Source: JBOGUF01 sp050696075
GTDB taxonomy: Bacteria > Chloroflexota > Chloroflexia > Thermomicrobiales > UBA6265
Direction: 5' to 3'
Length of the DNA: 50,620 nt
Assembly: GCA_050696075.1 (NCBI GenBank)
Contig: JBOGUF010000155.1
Coordinates: 1-50,620, forward strand
Shown: piece by piece, positions 45,309 through 50,620 of the stretch
How positions within the stretch are numbered: position 1 is the first letter of the stretch
Layout of the letters: every line of letters starts with the position of its first letter
Program-made: the position numbers and the translations under genes
The notes under the pieces: model-generated
Databases searched by the model: none
What the model saw: only the letters and a program-made list of their open reading frames with translations
What the model was told of the DNA's origin: nothing

Positions 45309-46154
45309 ATGACCGACGCCAGACCCGAGTTGAGGCCGGCGGACGCGGCGACCGGCCCGCTTTTCTTCCACGCCGTTCCCCCGGAACGGGTCGGACCATA
45401 CGCCCTCGTCCCCGGCGATCCCAACCGGATCCGGCTGATGGCCAAGATGTGGGACGATGCCGACGAGTTCGACGGCGACCGAGGATTTCGCGCCGCCGTG
45501 GGGAGCTACCGGGGCACGCCCATCGCCGCCTTCTCGTCCGGGATCGGCGGACCCTCGTTCGAGATCACGCTGGTCGACGCGGCACGCCTCGGCGTCAACA
45601 CCTTCATCCGCGTCGGCACGACCGGCGCCCTGCGGGAGGAGATCGTTTGCGGTGACCTGGTCATCAATGACGCGTCGGTCCGCCTCGACGGCACAAGCCG
45701 CCATTACGTCCGCGACGAGTACCCGGCCGCCGCCGCGTATGAGGTGACGCTGGCCCTGGTCGAGGCCTGCGAGCGGCTCGGTGTCCGCTACCACGTCGGC
45801 GCCGGCGCCACCGCCGCCGCCTTCTTCACCGGCCAGGGCCGCCCCTCCTTTGAGGGCTATTTCCCCGCTCACGCCCAGTCCCTTATCTCCGAGCTCCAAC
45901 ACGCCCGCGTCCTCAACCTGGAAATGGAGGCGGCCACCCTCTTCACCCTCGCCCGCCTCTTCGGCCTGCGCGCCGGCGCGGTCTGCGCCGTCGTCGCCAA
46001 TCGCGTCACCGGCGACTGGGACGAGGGCACGGAAGGCATCGAGCGCGCCTGCCGCGTCGCGTCCGAGGCAGTGCGCATCCTGGCCGAGTGGGACCGGCGG
46101 GTCAGGGCGGCGACAAAGCCGCGATTCTTCCCAGGACTACCGAGCAGCCATTGA
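45309..46154 (+). CDS. Nucleoside phosphorylase (uridine phosphorylase-like)
   Basis: The 281-residue protein has the NP-I family motifs: YALVPGDPNRI (phosphate binding), SSGIGGPSFEITL, IRVGTTGALREEI and LNLEMEAATLFTLA. It cleaves a nucleoside with phosphate; uridine is the best guess from GTTGAL and the glutamate/methionine pair, but purine nucleosides are possible. GTG AGAG upstream is a weak ribosome site. It is a single gene. Confidence 0.88.
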   Translation: MTDARPELRPADAATGPLFFHAVPPERVGPYALVPGDPNRIRLMAKMWDDADEFDGDRGFRAAVGSYRGTPIAAFSSGIGGPSFEITLVDAARLGVNTFIRVGTTGALREEIVCGDLVINDASVRLDGTSRHYVRDEYPAAAAYEVTLALVEACERLGVRYHVGAGATAAAFFTGQGRPSFEGYFPAHAQSLISELQHARVLNLEMEAATLFTLARLFGLRAGAVCAVVANRVTGDWDEGTEGIERACRVASEAVRILAEWDRRVRAATKPRFFPGLPSSH

Positions 46155-46202
46155 GCGCGTCGACACGAACCCACCGCCAACGATGGGCGGGCTCGGAGTT
46201 GG

Positions 46203-46614
46203 TCAAGTGACCGTGTGCCGTTTCAAGAGGTCAGGACGCAACAGCACGATCCGCTCCCGCTCCACCGCAATCGCGCCGATTGACTCAAAGACGTTCAAGG
46301 CCCTGTTGACCCTGACGCGCGTCGCCCCGACCTCGGCGGCGAGGTCGCTCTGGCTGATGGCGAAGGGAACGGCGGCGCCGGGCGCAGGCGGCTGTGCCGC
46401 GGCGTGGGCGAGCAACCACTTGGCGAGCCGGCCGGAAACGTCGAGGGTCAGGAGGTCGGAGAGGCGCTCGTTCGTCGCACGCACCATGCCGGCCAGCGAA
46501 CGCAGCAATCCGAGCGCCAGCGCCGGCTCGCGCTCGACAGTCTCCAGGAAGGCGCCGCGCTCGATCAGGCGCAGCGTCACGGGGCTAGTCGCGGTGATCG
46601 TCGCCGAGCGCAGC
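46203..46614 (-). pseudogene. C-terminal fragment of a CRP/FNR-type regulator
   Basis: The frame encodes PVTLRLIERGAFLETVEREP, a dimerisation helix MVRATNERLSDLLTLDVSGR and the Crp HTH AISQSDLAAEVGATRVRVNR. The cyclic-nucleotide domain before it is mostly missing. It is joined, out of frame, to the end of a hydrolase-cyclase fragment at about 46585-46614, so the upstream part was probably lost in a deletion. Confidence 0.7.
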
Positions 46615-47286
46615 GGCGTGTCCGGTCGAACCGATGATGTCGGTGACGAGGATCGTCGTATGCATGCGATCGGGCTCGACCGGCAACCGCTCGCCGGTGT
46701 AGGCCGCCCACCACGCACGAAGCTGCTCGTCACCCGCCAAACTTGGGCCAAGGGCGTCGAATCGAACCGCGCCGCCCCAATCCTCCCCCATGGATTCCAT
46801 CCACCGCTGGCGCTCCGCGCGCGTCGGCGCCCACGGGTAGTCGCGCGACCACGTCCGCTTGGGGTATGCCCCGTACATGACGAGAGCCGCCGTGCGCTCC
46901 GGGTACGTCGCGGCGAAGAGGGCGCACAGGGCGCCGCCCTCGGTGATGCCGAAGATCACCGCCCGTTCCGACCCGGCGGCATCCATCACGGCCCGCACAT
47001 CATCCATCCGTGCTTCCAATGGTGGCAAGCTGGCAGTGCGGTCGGAGAGTCCGGTCCCGCGCTTGTCGAAGAGGATGAGCCGCGAGAAGGAGGCAAGGCG
47101 ACGAAGGAACCGGGCCAGGAGCGGCTCCCCCCAGACGAGATCGACGTTCGTGACCCAGCTCGACGTCAGGACGAGATCGAGCGGACCGTTCCCGACGACC
47201 TGATAGGCGATATTGACGCTGCCGCTGCGCGCGTAGCGCGTCTCCGGTCTGACCTGCATCGCCGATGCGTCCTGTGGATTAGTCAT
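46585..47286 (-). pseudogene. Alpha/beta hydrolase-adenylate cyclase fragment
   Basis: The N-terminal part is an alpha/beta hydrolase (IAYQVVGNGPLDLVL, SRLILFDKRGTGLSD, GITEGGALCALFAATYPERT). After RAWWAAYTGE the sequence jumps to PVEPDRMHTTILVTDIIGST, the start of a class III cyclase domain, and stops soon after. The second half of the hydrolase and nearly all of the cyclase are gone. Two deletions explain this better than a designed short protein. The start may be 47286 or 47259. Confidence 0.72.
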
Positions 47287-47554
47287 CGGCCCGCCCCACG
47301 GAGACGGTCCGGCGATGAGTAATGCTCCGTGTGAACGTGTGCCAATCATCTTACACCTTTGATCATCCGACTGTGTTCCGACTGACTTCGGAATCGTCGT
47401 GGAATGGTACGGCGGTTCGACTGGCCGTGCTCGAACGTACTGGAGCGAGCTAACAGCGACGGCTCATCGGCAGAATTACCGAACGGGGGCTGTGTCGCGC
47501 CGTCCAGGCGCTACGTAGGGCACGCCGCGGCAACCGTGTCGTGGCTGCCATCGG

Positions 47555-48835
47555 TCATCGCGCGGCCATGGCCGCTTCCTCGGCCGGGACCGGCAGCTCC
47601 CGTAGCGTCCGCACCGGCGAGAAGAAGAGCCAGGGGACGGCGAGCAGAGCGCCGGCCGCCCCGATCGCGATTGCCGGGCGCAGGCCGATCGCCTCGCCCA
47701 GCTTGCCGCCCAGGAGTGCCCCGAACGGCAGCGTGCCCATCGACACGACGGCGGAGCTGGCCTGCAACCGGCCGAGCAGGCGGACCGGCGTGACGACCTG
47801 CCGCAAGCCCTGGGTATTGATCGAGAAGACCATCGCGCCGAACCCGAAGAGTGCCTGGTTGGCGACCAGGATGGCCGCGGCGACCGGCGCCGGCCCACCG
47901 GCCAGCGCAATCAGCGTCTGGCTGCCGGATGCGAGCACAATGCCGCCGACCGCCGCCGGCCCAATCCCGATCCGGCCGGACAGCCGGGCCGCCAGCAGCG
48001 CCCCCATCAGTGCCCCGATCGCGCCAACCGCGATCACCGTGCCGAGGAGTCCGGCGCCGATGCCGAGTTCGCGCGTCGCATAGAGCACGAACAGCGCGCC
48101 GATGAGACCGCCGAAGAGGTTGAACGTCCCGGCAGTTGCCGTCATCGCCCGTAGCATCGGATTGCCGAAGGCAAAGCGCAGCCCCTCGCCGATCTCGCCG
48201 CGGATCGCCCGTTTGCCGGAGGGGGCCGGCGGCTCCGGGGCGCGAATCGCGCGGATGCAAAGCGCGGAGACGAGAAAGGAGACGGCGTCCAACAAGAGCA
48301 CCACCGGCGCCCCGAGCAGCCTCACCAGCCAACCGGCCAGCCCGGGTCCGGCAATTCGAGCCACCGAGCGGCTGAGCTCGAACTTGCCGTTCCCCTCGAC
48401 CAGGAACTCGCGCTCCACCAGCGACGGCAGCATCGTGAAATAGGCCGCCCGGAAGAAGACCGAAAACACGCCCACGCCGAACGCCACCGCGTACAACTGC
48501 GCCATGGTCAGCAGATCGAACGCCCAAGCCAGCGGGATTGATGCCAGCAGCGCGGCGCGTCCGATGTCCGTCGCGATCAGGACCGGTCGCCGCCGCACCC
48601 GGTCAACCCACGCCCCCGCCAGGAGCGAGACGAGCAGATCGGGCGCGTAGCCCGCGGCCAGCAGCAGTCCCATCTGGCCGGCGGCGGCGTCGAGGGTGAG
48701 GACGGCCACGAGCGGCATCGCGAACAGGGTGATTTCTGAGCCGACGACCGAAATCGACTGCCCAGCCCAGAGCCTGAGAAAGTCCGGATGGCGCCACAAC
48801 CCGGTCAATCGCTCGCTAATCGCCAACGCACTCAT
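47555..48835 (-). CDS. MFS exporter
   Basis: The 426-residue protein has about 12 helices and the MFS_3 features PDFLRLWAGQSISVVGSEIT, LLAGAWVDRVRRRPVLIATD (motif A) and ARIAGPGLAGWLVRLLGAPV. Such proteins export antibiotics or siderophores. It starts 11 bases after the stop of the S-component gene on the same strand, so the two are probably one operon. Confidence 0.85.
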   Translation of the reverse strand: MSALAISERLTGLWRHPDFLRLWAGQSISVVGSEITLFAMPLVAVLTLDAAAGQMGLLLAAGYAPDLLVSLLAGAWVDRVRRRPVLIATDIGRAALLASIPLAWAFDLLTMAQLYAVAFGVGVFSVFFRAAYFTMLPSLVEREFLVEGNGKFELSRSVARIAGPGLAGWLVRLLGAPVVLLLDAVSFLVSALCIRAIRAPEPPAPSGKRAIRGEIGEGLRFAFGNPMLRAMTATAGTFNLFGGLIGALFVLYATRELGIGAGLLGTVIAVGAIGALMGALLAARLSGRIGIGPAAVGGIVLASGSQTLIALAGGPAPVAAAILVANQALFGFGAMVFSINTQGLRQVVTPVRLLGRLQASSAVVSMGTLPFGALLGGKLGEAIGLRPAIAIGAAGALLAVPWLFFSPVRTLRELPVPAEEAAMAAR

Positions 48836-48846
48836 CCGCGCCCCGC

Positions 48847-49716
48847 TTACGCCTCGGCCGGCAACGGCGGCGCTTCCGGCCGCTCCGTCCCATCAGTCAT
48901 TGCTTCCCACGGCTCCCAGGCGAAGCGCGCGCGGAACCGCTCGAGGACGTGCAGGATCGGCCCACCAAGTAGGAGGATGAGCACGGCGTTGCCGGCGGCG
49001 CGGAAGAGGTCGAACCCGAGCGAAGTCACCACGTAGAACCGCGCGTAGCGCTCGACCGTCTCGACGACCGTCAGACTCGGCGACCAGTAGAGCCCCGCAT
49101 CCGACTCGACGCCGGGCGCAGCATACGGCCAAAAGTAGAGGTTCATCAGCGCACCGAAAAGCAGGCCCCACCCCGCGCCGAACGCCGCCAGCGCCACCAA
49201 CCACCGGCGCGGACTGCCGAAGCGCGGCACCCACCCCGCGCTCATCCCCACCCAGCCCGCGCCGAGCATCTGGTACGGCAGCCACGGCCCGACGCCGCCG
49301 GTGATAAACGCGGAGACCAGCAGCGTCAACGCGCCCATCTGGAAGCCGAAGGTCGGCCCGAAGACCGCGCCGACCAGAACGATCAGGAGGAAAATCGGCG
49401 ACGCGCCCAGAAAACTCGGCGCCAGGCGCAAGCTGGCGTCCAGCGCGACCAACACCCCCAACAGCGCGACCGTCTTCGAGGCCGACCGCCGCGCGGTTGT
49501 CACCCCGTCCAGCTCGACCGCGATCGCCAACAAGCTGAGCGCCGTCAAGATAGCGAAGACCAGCGGCGCGTCCGCCGCGTGCGCCGAACGATCCGTGCCA
49601 CCTCGCACGACGGGCAGCACGAAGGGATAGGCGAACCCGACCAACCCGACCAGGCTCGCCAGGGTCACGATGAAAAGGCCAGAAGGGGACCGCCGCAACG
49701 TCGTCGTTTTGTTCAT
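48847..49716 (-). CDS. ECF transporter S component-like membrane protein
   Basis: The 289-residue membrane protein has the segment GAVFGPTFGFQMGALTLLVS and GGVGPWLPYQMLGAGWVGMS, typical of ECF-type vitamin or cofactor S components. The substrate is unknown; the window's B12-dependent NrdJ makes a cobamide possible but that is speculation. ATG 49716 was chosen because it begins just before the first helix. No EcfT or EcfA gene is in the window. Confidence 0.7.
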   Translation of the reverse strand: MNKTTTLRRSPSGLFIVTLASLVGLVGFAYPFVLPVVRGGTDRSAHAADAPLVFAILTALSLLAIAVELDGVTTARRSASKTVALLGVLVALDASLRLAPSFLGASPIFLLIVLVGAVFGPTFGFQMGALTLLVSAFITGGVGPWLPYQMLGAGWVGMSAGWVPRFGSPRRWLVALAAFGAGWGLLFGALMNLYFWPYAAPGVESDAGLYWSPSLTVVETVERYARFYVVTSLGFDLFRAAGNAVLILLLGGPILHVLERFRARFAWEPWEAMTDGTERPEAPPLPAEA

Positions 49717-49996
49717 CTTGCCCAAAAAGTCATCGAAACGCTGTGCGCCGCGCTGAGGCCATCCGGCGTCAGCTCTGGTACTGTCCCGATATAGCCCGGC
49801 GATCACCGGTCCGGTTGTGCCAACTGCCTGAGAACTCGCACAAGCAATCGTCCGGCCGCCACCCGTAACGAACGTTGTACCACCGCCCGCACACCGCGAG
49901 CGAGTGCAGCAGGCTAACGCCTAACGCCTAACGCCTGTCGCCTATCGCCTATCGCTATCGCCTGTCGCCTGTCGCCTGTCGCCTGAGAGCTCACCC
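49717..49996. other. Divergent intergenic region with heptamer array
   Basis: This non-coding stretch of about 280 bases lies between the S-component gene (minus) and the PucR-type gene (plus). Its right third is the heptamer array at 49914-49987. No convincing promoter was found. Confidence 0.5.
49914..49987. repeat. CTAACGC and GCCTGTC/GCCTATC heptamers
   Basis: About three CTAACGC units change into GCCTGTC and GCCTATC units, nearly all in seven-base phase. The array ends CTGAGAGCT five bases before the start codon of the PucR-type gene, the same ending as the array before yidD. Confidence 0.82.
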
Positions 49997-50620
49997 ATGG
50001 CCGAACTGACATTAGCAGACCTCGTCGCCTGGGAACCGCGACTGCGTATCGCCGCCGACAACGGCCCCGAGAATGGTACGCACCGGCCGAGCGGCGCGCT
50101 CGACCGCTGGGCCGAGCGCGAGCTGACCTGGGTGGTGACCGCGCGCGCCAGCGCTCCGATGCTGCCGCTGCTGCGCGGCGGCGAGCTGGTGATTCTGCCG
50201 GCACGGGTGCTGGCGGATTCGGGCGCGTCGCTCCCGCTCCTCCTGCGCGAACTCTCTACCCACGACGTGACGGGCGTGGTGCTCGACGCGCCCGCGCCGC
50301 CGTCGAGCCCAATTCCGGCCCTCATCGTCGACGCCGTTACCCCAGATCTCGAGAACGATCTCAACCGGCTGCTGACGCAACAGCGCGGCGAGATCTATCG
50401 CACCGGCACGGAATTAGGCCGGCGCTTGGCGACACTGACGACCGCGGGGGGCGACCTCGCCGACATCCTCGGCGCGGCGGAAACCTTCCTCGGCGTCGGC
50501 GCCGGCGTCGTCGACGCCCGCGGCTCCGCCATCGCCGCCTCACGCGCGGAGGCGGTGCCAGCCGCCTCCGGCGGGTCGCCCGCGGCTCTCGGCAGCGTCC
50601 ACGGGTGGCGGGGCGAGCAC
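49997..50620 (+). CDS. PucR-type transcriptional regulator, N-terminal part (runs off the window)
   Basis: The frame is open from ATG 49997 to the last base (208 codons). It starts MAELTLADLVAWEPRLRIAA and continues ELTWVVTARASAPMLPLLRG, GELVILPARVLADSGASLPL, matching the PucR N-terminal domain (PF07905) of purine-catabolism-type activators. The HTH would be beyond the window. It follows a heptamer array with only GAGAG as a ribosome site. Confidence 0.75.
   Translation, partial: MAELTLADLVAWEPRLRIAADNGPENGTHRPSGALDRWAERELTWVVTARASAPMLPLLRGGELVILPARVLADSGASLPLLLRELSTHDVTGVVLDAPAPPSSPIPALIVDAVTPDLENDLNRLLTQQRGEIYRTGTELGRRLATLTTAGGDLADILGAAETFLGVGAGVVDARGSAIAASRAEAVPAASGGSPAALGSVHGWRGEH

Overview
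The window is GC-rich and has almost wall-to-wall genes on both strands. Its gene content points to a bacterium of the Chloroflexota, most likely a Thermomicrobia-like lineage. The signs are a Gram-positive-style YidC without a periplasmic domain, a very long B12-dependent ribonucleotide reductase, a LuxR regulator with an NTPase/TPR body, an alpha/beta-hydrolase-cyclase protein, and many DUF-type accessory genes. This assignment is inference from family content; there is no rRNA or tRNA here to confirm it.

Layout. (1) 0.1-6 kb: AI-2E-type permease, Mrp/ApbC Fe-S carrier, a DUF1059 protein, a ParDE toxin-antitoxin pair, RidA, OsmC and a DAO-type flavoprotein. (2) 6.3-14.5 kb: one long operon for a branched-chain amino acid/amide-type ABC transporter (binding protein, two permeases, two ATPases with start/stop overlaps) that carries an extra methyltransferase gene, followed by a large LuxR-type ATPase regulator. 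(3) 14.5-20.5 kb: an SH3-domain remnant, an aldose epimerase, heme A synthase CtaA, a broken phosphotransferase gene with an intact acetyltransferase, and a secreted zinc protease. (4) 20.6-27.4 kb: the conserved rpmH-rnpA-yidD-yidC-khpB-mnmE block with a clear sigma-70 promoter and a PfkB kinase inserted before mnmE; dnaA is not adjacent. (5) 27-35 kb: MerR regulator with a textbook operator in front of an MFS exporter, YqeB-like protein, phosphoesterase, an MNT/HEPN pair whose HEPN half is degraded, an OFA-like MFS protein, nitronate monooxygenase and arsenite methyltransferase. (6) 35-40.3 kb: an ECF sigma factor fused to a bifunctional-nuclease (DUF151) domain, a small Tat-signal protein, tandem paralogues of unknown function, and a cluster of small toxin-antitoxin genes, one frameshifted. 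(7) 40.4-50.6 kb: nrdJ with terminator and promoter, a GYD-domain protein, a nucleoside phosphorylase, a decayed cyclase/CRP chimera, an MFS exporter with an ECF-type S component, and the start of a PucR-type regulator that runs off the window.

The most unusual content is repetitive DNA. At least eight sites carry tandem arrays whose unit is nearly always seven bases but whose sequence differs from site to site. Many are arranged as facing inverted arms. They sit directly before start codons, supply start or stop codons, and in several genes are translated in frame as added protein segments. A second family is a palindromic element of about 140-160 bp, flanked by TA at both ends and present three times, which looks like a MITE. 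A third is a C/G-run palindrome of about 93 bp, one arm of which recurs inside one MITE copy. Several genes show decay by deletion or frameshift, so this is a mix of core genome and eroding accessory DNA.
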